Below are positions 1-7,883 of a stretch of 40,899 nt of DNA, in pieces. Each line of letters opens with the position of its first letter. Position 1 is the first letter of the stretch. Made by a program: the position numbers and the translations under genes. The notes under the pieces are model-generated. The model saw only the letters and a list, made by a program, of their open reading frames with translations, was not told the origin of the DNA and did not search any database. The DNA is from Clostridia bacterium (GTDB lineage Bacteria; Bacillota; Clostridia; Oscillospirales; Acutalibacteraceae). The stretch covers positions 1-40,899 of the forward strand of contig JAFSBZ010000032.1 in the NCBI GenBank assembly GCA_017437005.1. The letters are read 5' to 3'.

Positions 1-2
1 TA

Positions 3-86
3 AAGAAATATATCCAAGACCAAGAGAAAGCAGATATTGCATTAGATAAGTTGAGTGTGAAAGAATACGCAGACCCGTTTAGTTAA
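3..86 (+). CDS. C-terminal end of a truncated unknown protein
   Basis: An open frame enters from the left edge and gives 27 charged residues ending ...KEYADPFS before a TAA at 84-86. No start is inside the window, so this is the tail of a longer gene. The tail is too short for a family call. It is followed directly by four hairpins (87-214), a layout seen at the 3' ends of mobile-element genes, but nothing in these residues proves a transposase or nuclease. Confidence 0.4.
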   Translation, partial: KKYIQDQEKADIALDKLSVKEYADPFS

Positions 87-214
87 CCCCTTTAGGGGTA
101 GCCAAAGAGGCAAATACTCTAAGGCTTGAACAAAGAGAAAGTCCGCGCCTTGAGACGCGGGTCGGCATTGTGGGCTTTTAGCCCTTGTGCAAACCACCCG
201 TTTGACGGGTGGTT
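87..214 (+). other. run of four hairpins after the truncated gene; possible structured RNA or mobile-element end
   Basis: Four consecutive stem-loops can be drawn: CCCC/GGGG (87-98), CCGCG/CGCGG (143-160), GGGC/GCCC (172-184) and the strong AACCACCCG/CGGGTGGTT (192-214). The last is followed by TTATGATTATTTATT and could end transcription of the truncated gene. A series of hairpins ending in a strong one just after an ORF stop resembles the omega-RNA/right-end layout of IS200/IS605 elements. That resemblance is an inference; no tnpA or tnpB domain is visible here. Confidence 0.35.
192..214 (+). terminator. terminator-like hairpin
   Basis: A perfect 9-bp stem (192-200 with 206-214) encloses a 5-nt TTTGA loop and is followed by the AT-rich tract ATGATTATTTATT. 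The stem is strong enough for intrinsic termination, but the U-tract is interrupted. It may instead be the terminal hairpin of a mobile element. Confidence 0.45.
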
Positions 215-218
215 ATGA

Positions 219-504
219 TTATTTATTGGATTTTTAAATGAAAACAAAGATCCTATGCAAATAATTTCACATATGGAATTAGCATTTTTTACTGTTCCAA
301 TACTGTTTTCTGCATTTTATGGGTTTTATTCTTATAAGCTGACAAAAAGTATTCTTTGGCCTAATTTAATTTTTTGTCCGCTGATGATGTGTTTTTCAAT
401 GTATTTCTATTAAGAATGAAAAATGTAATCCGTCATTAAATTCTAAAATACTAATAAAAGCACTTGAAGATAAAATTAACATTGTTAACAGTTGGGAAAG
501 ATAA
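219..504 (+). pseudogene. frameshifted remnant of a small membrane protein
   Basis: One frame is open from 219 to a TAA at 411-413. From an ATG at 255 it would give a 52-aa protein with two hydrophobic segments. A second frame, shifted by one, is open from 388 to a TAA at 502-504 and encodes a hydrophilic tail ending INIVNSWER. Together they look like one short membrane protein (two helices plus a soluble tail) broken by a single-base indel near 388-413. There is no good Shine-Dalgarno site before 255. The family is not recognised; a chance pair of AT-rich frames is possible. Confidence 0.25.
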
Positions 505-533
505 CCACGTATACTTTAAGGCTTGTAAATCTA

Positions 534-578
534 AAATCTCCTATGGTAGCATTTTAAACTACTACAGGAGATTTTTTT
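534..578 (+). terminator. intrinsic terminator
   Basis: AAATCTCCT (534-542) pairs with AGGAGATTT (566-574), extended by TGGTAG/CTACTA with small interruptions, around an A/T-rich loop. It is followed by a run of T up to 578. This is a classic + strand terminator shape and would end transcription through the remnant upstream. Confidence 0.6.
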
Positions 579-587
579 ATATATAAG

Positions 588-800
588 AAAGAACCTCACT
601 ATTCGTGAGGTTCTTTGGTGAGCCTTTACCTTTGGAATACGAACGCCCTGTTGTAATCCGGCGTCAATTTCCTTAATGGTAATAGTGCTGTGAGGGGATT
701 TCGCCATTGGCGAAATTTCCGAGCAGAACAGGCAGAGACAGCTCGGCAGTCATAGGGGCAAACCGTGCGAGTGTGATGTATGCGAGCAACGTGTTTGCCC
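588..800. repeat. structured intergenic stretch, possibly a dispersed repeat
   Basis: Three inverted repeats lie in a row: AAAGAACCTCAC with its exact complement (588-599 / 605-616), ATTTCGCCA/TGGCGAAAT (698-706 / 708-716) and GGGCAAAC/GTTTGCCC (756-763 / 793-800, followed by TTTTAT). On the - strand short overlapping frames run across it, including one starting MTAELSLP..., but they are broken and lack a ribosome binding site. The many exact stems without a stable ORF suggest a repeat element or degraded mobile DNA. Confidence 0.35.
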
Positions 801-949
801 TTTTATAATTCTTACAATATATAAGAAATTTGTCATAAAATTGTAAAGAGTGTTTATAGTTAAATAGTTTAAAACAATTTTGTCGGGCAAGAAAAAAGTT
901 AAAATCTTAATTTTGTCCACCAACGAATTAAGGCTGTACATTTACTTTT
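801..949. other. AT-rich upstream region of the glycan locus
   Basis: No convincing ORF. It contains the 9-mer AATTTTGTC twice, at 876-884 and 909-917, in the same orientation and 33 bp apart, plus a shortened copy AATTTGTC at 827-834. Same-face direct repeats upstream of a promoter would suit an AraC-family activator, and such a regulator ends this locus. The link is inferred. Confidence 0.3.
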
Positions 950-978
950 TTGGTTAAAAATATTAAAATTTATACTGT
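950..978 (+). promoter_or_regulatory. candidate promoter of the glycan-utilisation operon
   Basis: TTGGTT (950-955) and TACTGT (973-978) are 17 bp apart; the overlapping TATACT (971-976) is a better -10 hexamer but leaves only 15 bp. The match to the vegetative consensus is moderate, as expected for an activator-dependent promoter. It lies 45 bp before the first start codon. Confidence 0.35.
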
Positions 979-1022
979 AATAATATTAAAAACTGTGAAA
1001 TTTGTTACGAAGGGTGAGAAAA

Positions 1023-3911
1023 ATGTGTCGTAAAGCAGTTATAAAGCGATTCACTGCAGGCATTTTGGCGCTTGCTTTATGTTTTTGTGGTTTGCCGTTT
1101 ACAAGCGTTTTTGCAACAGATACGGCACAGCCTTTAGAGCAATCATCGCAGTCAACTGCGAATTTAAATACATATAGTGGATATATTAAGCAGTACAGTA
1201 CTCCTAAAACGGAGTTTTGTATTGAACCCACTGATATGACTAGTAGTGAAAATGCAGAACTATTAACCGACTATAACGGTCGCTCTGCTGTTTGCACAAA
1301 AGAGGATGGATATGTAGAGTACACCTTTTTGGTGCAAGAAGCAGGTAACTATGCATTAAATGTTGAGTATTATCCAATGCAGGGTAAGGGTACTGCTATT
1401 TTGCGTACACTTTGGTTAGATGGAAAAATTCCTTATGACGAGTTACAAGAAATTAAGTTCCGTCGCATTTGGGTAAATGAAAACGATACCATAAAAAAAG
1501 ATAACGTCGGTAATGATATCCGTCCAAGGCAAAAGGAAGAGCCTGAGTGGACTAATGCAGATATAACCGATACATCGGGTTATTATACCGAGCCCCTTAC
1601 TTTATATTTAACCCAAGGCGAGCATACCATCAGATTTGAAAGTGTTCAAGAGCCTATGGCGCTCGGCACACTTACATTTCATCCCGTCAAAGAAGCGATA
1701 TCATACAAGGAATACATATCTAAGTATGAAAAAAAGGGTTACAGCGTTGTACCCGAGTCATATATCGAGATTCAGGGTGAGGATGCTACACTTAAATCTG
1801 ATAGCACCCTGTACCCAACCTCTGACAGAGTGTCGGCATCGGTTGTGCCAAATGACCCAACAAAGCAACGGGTTAATACTATCGGTGGTGAAAAATATCA
1901 ATCGGTAGGTCAGTGGATAGAGTGGACTATACCTGTAAAGGAAGCAGGATTTTACCGCCTTACCTTTAAGGCTAGACAAAATATTATTAACGGCGCTTAC
2001 AGTACACGCACACTTTTAATCAACGGTGAGATACCTTTTAAAGAAGCCGCCGAATTAAGATTCAATTATGATACGGGCTGGCAGATAGTGACAATGCAAT
2101 CCGACGGCGAGGATTTGCTTGTATGGCTTGACGAAGGCGACAATACCTTACGACTCGAGGTTACACTTGGCGAGTTATCCGAGCTTATGTGGCAGGTTGA
2201 TTCCGCCGTGCAAGAGCTTAATGATATTTATCAAGATATTTATATGATTACGGGTGCCACACCTGATATTTATTTTGACTATCAGTTCCATAAGCAAATT
2301 CCACAAGTAATAGAGCGAATGGCTGTTCTTAGCAAAACGATGGATGATTGCTATAACACATACTGCACTATTACAGGGCAAAACGGTGAGCAGGCACAAT
2401 CATTGGCAAAGCTGGCGCGTCAACTAAAAGAGATGTCTGACGATCCCGATCAAATTGCCCGCACACTTACACGCTTTAAAAACAACATTTCAGCGTTAGG
2501 CACCTGGCTTCAAATTGCAGGACAGCAACCGCTTGAAATAGATTACTTCATTTTATCTGATCCGGAGTGCGAGCTACCTAAAGCAAATGTAAATATATGG
2601 AAAAGACTTTCCTTTGGTTTTAAGGCATTTTTATCTTCCTTTACCGAAGATTACGCTATGGTTTCGGGCAGTGTCGACAGTGAAAGTGATACAACCATTA
2701 CCGTGTGGTTGGGTAACAGTATGTCGGGCGGTCGTGACCAGGCTCAAATGCTCAAGCAGCTTGTCGACGAGCAGTTTACCGTTGAATCGGGTGTTGGAGT
2801 CGAGGTACAGCTTGTATCAATGAACTCACTGCTTACTGCAATGCTCGCGGGCAAAGGCCCAGATGTTGCTATATCGCTGTCGGGTTCAGATCCCGTTAAC
2901 TATGCTGTTCGTAATTCGGTTATAGATTTAACTCAGTTTGAAGGTTTTAGTGAGGTTGAATCGCGTTTTTATGACAGTGCTTTAACACCAATGCGATTTA
3001 ACGGCGGTGTGTGGGGACTTCCCGAAACACAGTCATTTTATATGATGTTTTACCGTGAAGATATTTTGCAGGAGTTAGGTCTTGAGCTACCGCAAACATG
3101 GGATGATGTAATCGAAATGCTACCCGTGTTACAGAAAAAGCAGTTACAGTTTGGTTTGCCGCAAACTATTGGTGAATTTGTTGGAATTGGCTTTTATGCG
3201 TATGCTATGTTCTTGTTCCAAAATAACGGTAGTTTTTATTATGATGACGGCATTGCTTCTGCTCTTGACAGCAATGAAGCAATCGATGCATTTGAGCAAT
3301 GGTGTCAGTTCTATACTGAATATATTTTGCCCGATGAATACAACTTTGTAAACCGTTTCCGCAGCGGTGAGGTTCCTATTGGTATTGCCGATTACACGAC
3401 TTGTAATTCTTTATCGGTATTCGCACCCGAAATTCGCGGTCGTTGGGGATTCACATTAGTCCCCGGAACACTTCAAGAAGACGGCAGTATTAACCGCGCT
3501 GTAACAGGCGGTGTAACGGCTTGCGCAATTATGGCCGATACCGATGAGCCACAGGCATCATGGAAATTCCTTGAATGGTGGACCCGCGACGATGTTCAGA
3601 CACAGTACGGTATCGAGCTTGAAAGCACATTGGGTTCGGCGGCGCGTTATGCTCCCGCAAACCGCAACGCTTTGCAAAATATGCCATGGTCAAATTCACA
3701 GTTAGAAAAAATATTGCAGCAGTGGACTTACGTTAAGGGTGTGCCCGAGGTTCCCGGTGGCTATCTTACACAACGTGAGGTAGATTTTGCTTACCGTAGC
3801 GTTGTTTACGATGCTCAGGATCCCGGTGAGGCTATTGAAGACGCTGTGCGCTCAATTAATCAGGAAATAGATAACAAACGGCGAGAGTTCGGCTTGCCGA
3901 TCCACAAATAA
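1023..3911 (+). CDS. Large extracellular solute-binding protein (family 1) with N-terminal accessory domains
   Basis: 962 aa from the ATG at 1023; an in-frame TTG at 1002 is less likely because AGGGTGAG lies just upstream of the ATG. The N-terminus is a Sec signal peptide ending around SVFA-TD, without a clear lipobox. Two related beta-sandwich-like domains follow (about residues 73-215 and 240-385, both with carbohydrate-binding-type phrases such as EAGNY or EAGFY). Next is a helical stretch (395-540), then the sugar-binding domain from about 557 to the end, with the family-1 pattern AMLAGKGPDV and a GLP...FYREDIL segment. Typical sugar-binding proteins are 400-550 aa, so this one is roughly doubled by its front half. 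It starts a tightly spaced operon with two permeases and probably hands oligosaccharides to them. Confidence 0.85.
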   Translation: MCRKAVIKRFTAGILALALCFCGLPFTSVFATDTAQPLEQSSQSTANLNTYSGYIKQYSTPKTEFCIEPTDMTSSENAELLTDYNGRSAVCTKEDGYVEYTFLVQEAGNYALNVEYYPMQGKGTAILRTLWLDGKIPYDELQEIKFRRIWVNENDTIKKDNVGNDIRPRQKEEPEWTNADITDTSGYYTEPLTLYLTQGEHTIRFESVQEPMALGTLTFHPVKEAISYKEYISKYEKKGYSVVPESYIEIQGEDATLKSDSTLYPTSDRVSASVVPNDPTKQRVNTIGGEKYQSVGQWIEWTIPVKEAGFYRLTFKARQNIINGAYSTRTLLINGEIPFKEAAELRFNYDTGWQIVTMQSDGEDLLVWLDEGDNTLRLEVTLGELSELMWQVDSAVQELNDIYQDIYMITGATPDIYFDYQFHKQIPQVIERMAVLSKTMDDCYNTYCTITGQNGEQAQSLAKLARQLKEMSDDPDQIARTLTRFKNNISALGTWLQIAGQQPLEIDYFILSDPECELPKANVNIWKRLSFGFKAFLSSFTEDYAMVSGSVDSESDTTITVWLGNSMSGGRDQAQMLKQLVDEQFTVESGVGVEVQLVSMNSLLTAMLAGKGPDVAISLSGSDPVNYAVRNSVIDLTQFEGFSEVESRFYDSALTPMRFNGGVWGLPETQSFYMMFYREDILQELGLELPQTWDDVIEMLPVLQKKQLQFGLPQTIGEFVGIGFYAYAMFLFQNNGSFYYDDGIASALDSNEAIDAFEQWCQFYTEYILPDEYNFVNRFRSGEVPIGIADYTTCNSLSVFAPEIRGRWGFTLVPGTLQEDGSINRAVTGGVTACAIMADTDEPQASWKFLEWWTRDDVQTQYGIELESTLGSAARYAPANRNALQNMPWSNSQLEKILQQWTYVKGVPEVPGGYLTQREVDFAYRSVVYDAQDPGEAIEDAVRSINQEIDNKRREFGLPIHK

Positions 3912-3925
3912 GGTAGGTGAAACAT

Positions 3926-4846
3926 ATGAAATCCAATACAAATATGCGTTTGGGCAAACCATCTTTGTTTAAGCAAATAGCAAAGAATTATTCTTGTTAT
4001 TTGTTTATGCTGCCATTTGCAGTTGTGTTTATACTTTTTACGGTTGTGCCTGTTATAACAGCTATTGGATTTTCTTTCACCGATTTCAATGTTTTAGAAA
4101 AACCCGAGTGGGTGGGCTGGCATAATTACCGACAGCTTTTTACGGGTGATGACCTGTTTTTAGACGCACTTAAAAACACATTGGTTATTGCAGCTATTGT
4201 AGGACCAGCAGGGTATATAATGTCATTCGTTTTTGCGTGGTGCATCAATGACTTGCCGCCGTTTTTTAGAGCGGTATTAACGCTGATGTTTTACGCACCA
4301 ACCTTGTCAAACATATATGCAATCTGGAAGATTATTTTCAGCTCTGACGATTACGGCATAATGAATTCATATCTTCTTGATTGGGGCATTATTGATATAC
4401 CGATTAAGTGGCTTCAGGATTCGGATTTCATTTTACCCGTAGTGGTAATAATTTTGCTTTGGTCAAGTTTGGGAACAAGCTTCTTATCGTTTATTGCGGG
4501 CTTGCAGTCGGTTGACCGCACACTTTATGAAGCCGCCGCAGTAGACGGTATACACAATCGTTTTCAAGAGCTTTGGTATATTACACTGCCTTCTATGAAG
4601 CCACAGTTGATGTTTGGCGCCATTATGAGTATTTCAACATCATTCGGTGTTGGTGATGCAATAACGGCAGTATTGGGCTTTCCAAGCCCGAGCTATGCCG
4701 CACACACAATGGCGCATCATATTCAGGATTATGGTTTCACGCGTTTCCAAATGGGTTATGCTTGTGCCATAGCAGTTATTTTGTTTGTAATTATGGTGTC
4801 AACCAACCAGATTATTCAGCGTATGCTTAAAAATGTTGGAAAATAG
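3926..4846 (+). CDS. ABC sugar transporter permease, LplB/MalF type
   Basis: 306 aa from the ATG at 3926, with AGGTAGGTG upstream; an in-frame GTG at 3917 lies inside that site. About six membrane helices are visible, starting with YLFMLPFAVVFILFTVVPV. The EAA loop that contacts the ATPase reads EAAAVDGIHNRFQELWYITLP (residues roughly 205-225). It is paired with the next gene as the second half of the membrane channel and with the preceding binding protein. No ATPase gene is in the window; in Bacillota such importers often share a distant MsmX-type ATPase. Confidence 0.9.
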   Translation: MKSNTNMRLGKPSLFKQIAKNYSCYLFMLPFAVVFILFTVVPVITAIGFSFTDFNVLEKPEWVGWHNYRQLFTGDDLFLDALKNTLVIAAIVGPAGYIMSFVFAWCINDLPPFFRAVLTLMFYAPTLSNIYAIWKIIFSSDDYGIMNSYLLDWGIIDIPIKWLQDSDFILPVVVIILLWSSLGTSFLSFIAGLQSVDRTLYEAAAVDGIHNRFQELWYITLPSMKPQLMFGAIMSISTSFGVGDAITAVLGFPSPSYAAHTMAHHIQDYGFTRFQMGYACAIAVILFVIMVSTNQIIQRMLKNVGK

Positions 4847-4876
4847 ATTTTGATTTAATTGAAAGGAGGGGTGGAT

Positions 4877-5767
4877 ATGAAGGCTTCACATCGTTTTCGT
4901 ATGTGGCGCAGCGCACTGCGCAAAAGAAAGGTAAACCGTTCAAAAGCAGGCTCTTTTGTGATGTTTACATTTTTGATTGTTTGCGCCGCTTTTACAGCAT
5001 TACCACTCATATACACAGTCGTAACCGCATTCAAGCCGCTTGATGAATTATGGCTGTTTCCACCTTCTCTTGTTACGGTAAATAATCCCACTGTCAAAAA
5101 CTTTATAGATATGTTTGTTTTGATGGCGGATTCAACCGTTCCGTTTTCTCGTTATATTTTTAATACGGTATTTATTACCTTTGCGGGTATGCTTTTGCAC
5201 GTAATTTTTGCAACAATGTGCGCATATCCGTTGGCTAAAAAACAGTTTCCCGGTAAAAATTTGTTTTTTGGTTTGGTAACCTTGGCGCTTATGTTTAACA
5301 CGTACGTTACATCTATGCCAAATTATTTAACAATGGCTAATTTAGGCTGGGTAGATACCTATTTAGCGGTTATTATTCCAGCTATCGGCGCTCCAATAGG
5401 ACTTTACCTTATGCGACAGTTTATGGAGCAAATTCCCGATGCCGTGTTAGAGGCGGCGCGTGTTGACGGTTCTAGCGAGTGGCAAACATTTTGGCGTGTT
5501 GTAATTCCTCAGGTTAAGCCTGCGTGGCTTACGATTATGATATTCTCGTTTAACGGCTTGTGGAATTTGCAGCAGAGCAACTACATATATAGCGAAGAGC
5601 TTAAAACACTGCCTTTTGCTTTAGGGCAGATTGCCAACGGCGGTATCGCAAGAGCGGGTGTGAGTGCGGCGGTAACTATGCTGCTGTTATCGGTTCCGGT
5701 ACTGTTTTTCGTGGCAACACAAAGCAATATTATTGAAACAATGAATAGCTCGGGTATAAAAGAATAA
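4877..5767 (+). CDS. ABC sugar transporter permease, LplC/YtcP type
   Basis: 296 aa from the ATG at 4877, chosen because AAAGGAGGGG (4862-4871) sits 5-6 nt upstream; a TTG at 4859 is in frame but precedes that site. A basic N-terminus is followed by a first helix near VMFTFLIVCAAF, then the AFKPLDELWLFPP segment typical of the second permease of these importers, and an EAA loop starting EAARVDGSSEWQTFWRVVIP. It forms the heterodimeric channel with the preceding permease. Confidence 0.9.
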   Translation: MKASHRFRMWRSALRKRKVNRSKAGSFVMFTFLIVCAAFTALPLIYTVVTAFKPLDELWLFPPSLVTVNNPTVKNFIDMFVLMADSTVPFSRYIFNTVFITFAGMLLHVIFATMCAYPLAKKQFPGKNLFFGLVTLALMFNTYVTSMPNYLTMANLGWVDTYLAVIIPAIGAPIGLYLMRQFMEQIPDAVLEAARVDGSSEWQTFWRVVIPQVKPAWLTIMIFSFNGLWNLQQSNYIYSEELKTLPFALGQIANGGIARAGVSAAVTMLLLSVPVLFFVATQSNIIETMNSSGIKE

Positions 5768-5791
5768 CAATCTGCAGAAAGGAGAAAAGCT

Positions 5792-7237
5792 ATGAGTAAG
5801 CGTATTTTGGTATTTGTGCTGACAATTATTATAATAATGACCGTTTCCTTTCCGGTTTCTGCGGCATATGCCAATTATACATACGATGTATGGGGCGATG
5901 CCTATATAGAACCTGACTCATACGTAGCAGAATTAGCATTAGACGGCGCGCAAATCGGCGCGGGGCATTTTTCGTCACCCAAGGATTTATTTGTTGCTAC
6001 AAACGGCAACTTATATATTGCCGATACAGGAAATCATCGCATAGTAATACTAAATTCTAATTTAACCCTTAACCGTGTTATAAACACATTTATTTACAAT
6101 GAAAAAGAAGAGAAATTTAACCAACCTAATGGCGTGTTTGTTGATAAAGACGGAAGCTTATATGTAGCCGATACCGAAAATCATCGCATTGTGGTATTTA
6201 ATGCTGCTGATGAGTGTGTTGCAATTTATGACACGCCCGAAAAAATGACCGAGCTTGCCGATTTTGAATATAGACCAATCCGTATCAGCGTTGATTCGGC
6301 AGGGCGAATATTTGTAGTGTCACAAGATTTAAGCAAGGGTATGCTTGAGCTTGACAGTGACGGTAATTTTGTCAGCTTTTTCGGCGCTACTTCGGTTAAA
6401 GAAAATTTTGCCGACCTAATTTGGAGCCGCTTGCTTACGCGTGAGCAAAAGGATAATGACTCACACAGCCAGCCTACCGAGTATAGCGCAAATGATATTG
6501 ACCAAGACGGTTTTGTATACGGCAGCATCAGCGCAAAGCTTGGTTCATCGGTTGCAATCCGCAGACTTAATCCAATGGGTGAGGACGTGCTTCGCCGCAC
6601 AGGAAATCAAGACCCCGTAGGTGACTTGGATGCAGTAGTGGTGTCTGGTGCCGAGGTTAGCACTCAATTTGTTGATATTTGTGTTCACGGCAACGGTTCT
6701 TACAGCGCTTTAGATCAACTGCGCGGCCGTGTATTTACATATGATTTTGACGGTAATTTGTTATATGTGTTTGGTGGCATCGGTAATTCATACGGTGAAC
6801 TGCAAACACCTACAGCAATAGACCGTATGCATGACGGGCGTTACATTGTACTTGACAGTGAACTTCAGCAGTTAGTTTTTTATAAGTCTACTGAATACGC
6901 GCAGCTTATTGAAAAAGCAGTAACCGCACAGGATTTAAGACAGTATAGCCAAGCGGAAGAGTATTGGCGCAAAGCGTTGACAATGACCACAAATTCCGAG
7001 CTTGCGTATGTTGGTGTAGGTAAAGCACTATTCCGCCAAAGAGATTATGAACAGGCGATGGAATATTTTAAGTTAGGTAACAACCGTGAATGGTATTCCA
7101 AAGCGTTTAAAGAGTATCGCCGCGAGGCCTTGAAAGAGGGCTTCACCTATATAATTTGGGGTGTAGTAATTCTTGCAGGCGGTGTGCTTGTATTTAATAC
7201 TGTTCGTAAAATACGAAAACGTGGAAGGATGGGTTAA
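5792..7237 (+). CDS. NHL-repeat beta-propeller protein with TPR segment and C-terminal membrane anchor
   Basis: 481 aa, start ATG 5792 with AAAGGAG upstream. It has a signal peptide of about 27 residues (ending FPVSAAYA). NHL-type propeller repeats follow; two are very clear (LYIADTGNHRIVI and LYVADTENHRIVV) and weaker ones extend to about residue 370. Residues about 378-440 form a TPR-like helical pair (EEYWRKAL..., ALFRQRDYEQAMEYF). A membrane helix (IIWGVVILAGGVLVF) and a short basic cytoplasmic tail end the protein. The propeller and TPR therefore face outward, suggesting a surface scaffold or binding partner for the import machinery. The gene is two bases from the next one, so the pair is probably co-translated. 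Enzymatic function is not evident. Confidence 0.75.
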   Translation: MSKRILVFVLTIIIIMTVSFPVSAAYANYTYDVWGDAYIEPDSYVAELALDGAQIGAGHFSSPKDLFVATNGNLYIADTGNHRIVILNSNLTLNRVINTFIYNEKEEKFNQPNGVFVDKDGSLYVADTENHRIVVFNAADECVAIYDTPEKMTELADFEYRPIRISVDSAGRIFVVSQDLSKGMLELDSDGNFVSFFGATSVKENFADLIWSRLLTREQKDNDSHSQPTEYSANDIDQDGFVYGSISAKLGSSVAIRRLNPMGEDVLRRTGNQDPVGDLDAVVVSGAEVSTQFVDICVHGNGSYSALDQLRGRVFTYDFDGNLLYVFGGIGNSYGELQTPTAIDRMHDGRYIVLDSELQQLVFYKSTEYAQLIEKAVTAQDLRQYSQAEEYWRKALTMTTNSELAYVGVGKALFRQRDYEQAMEYFKLGNNREWYSKAFKEYRREALKEGFTYIIWGVVILAGGVLVFNTVRKIRKRGRMG

Positions 7238-7239
7238 GT

Positions 7240-7869
7240 ATGAAGCAGTTTTGGCAAGAGCTTAAATATGCGTTTTATGTTATTGTTCATCCTTTTGACG
7301 GTTTTTGGTGTATTAAGCGAGAGGGTAAGGGTAGCATTAGGGTAGCTAATTTTATTGTTTTTATGTTGCTTATTACTTCGGTGCTTTCAAAACAATGCAC
7401 TTCATTCGCTTTTAATCTTACCGATAAAGATGCCTTGAACATCTTTAAAGAATGTTTGTTGGTGATTTTACCAATAGCACTTTGGTGTGTTGCGGGGTGG
7501 AGCATTACAACACTTATGGACGGCGAGGGAAAGCCGCGAGATATTTACATTTCTTGCGTGTATTCAACACTTCCGTTAATATTGCTCAATTTACCACTGG
7601 TGCCCATAACACATATGCTTTCATTAGATGAGGGCTCGTTATATGCGTTGGTGCAGGGCGCCGCAATTTTATGGACAGCATTTTTACTGTTTATTGCAAC
7701 AATGACGGTGCATCAGTACACCATAGGCAAGACAATACTTATGATTCTGCTTATGATATTAGGTATGGCACTTATAATATTTTTAGTTTTACTGTTTTTT
7801 GTTTTAATTCAGCAGTTAATCAATTTTATCTACGTTATGTATAAAGAATTTTCATTAAGATTTATGTAA
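7240..7869 (+). CDS. Yip1-family multi-pass membrane protein
   Basis: 209 aa, ATG at 7240 two bases after the preceding stop; its ribosome binding site (GGAAGGATGGG) lies in the end of the upstream gene. The N-terminal YAFYVIVHPFDGFWCIKREGKGS segment is typical of bacterial Yip1-domain proteins found beside sugar importers. About five hydrophobic helices follow (VANFIVFMLLITSV to MILLMILGMALIIFLVLLFFVL). It sits between the NHL protein and the DUF5696 lipoprotein, forming an accessory block between two permease sets. Role unknown; probably assembly or regulation of the transport complex. Confidence 0.7.
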   Translation: MKQFWQELKYAFYVIVHPFDGFWCIKREGKGSIRVANFIVFMLLITSVLSKQCTSFAFNLTDKDALNIFKECLLVILPIALWCVAGWSITTLMDGEGKPRDIYISCVYSTLPLILLNLPLVPITHMLSLDEGSLYALVQGAAILWTAFLLFIATMTVHQYTIGKTILMILLMILGMALIIFLVLLFFVLIQQLINFIYVMYKEFSLRFM

Positions 7870-7883
7870 AGGAGGAATATGTT

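Noticed and set aside
192-230. Hairpin plus flank as a riboswitch for the next gene
   Set aside because: No intact gene follows within several hundred bases, and the hairpin has no aptamer-like junction.
750-941. 63-aa frame on the - strand (MYSLNSLV...)
   Set aside because: No ribosome binding site, odd composition with a His/Ser-rich end, and it runs through inverted repeats; better explained as part of a repeat-like stretch.
6226-6600. 124-aa frame on the - strand inside the NHL-protein gene
   Set aside because: Lies fully opposite a well-supported gene, Ser/Ile-rich composition typical of antisense frames, no start signal.
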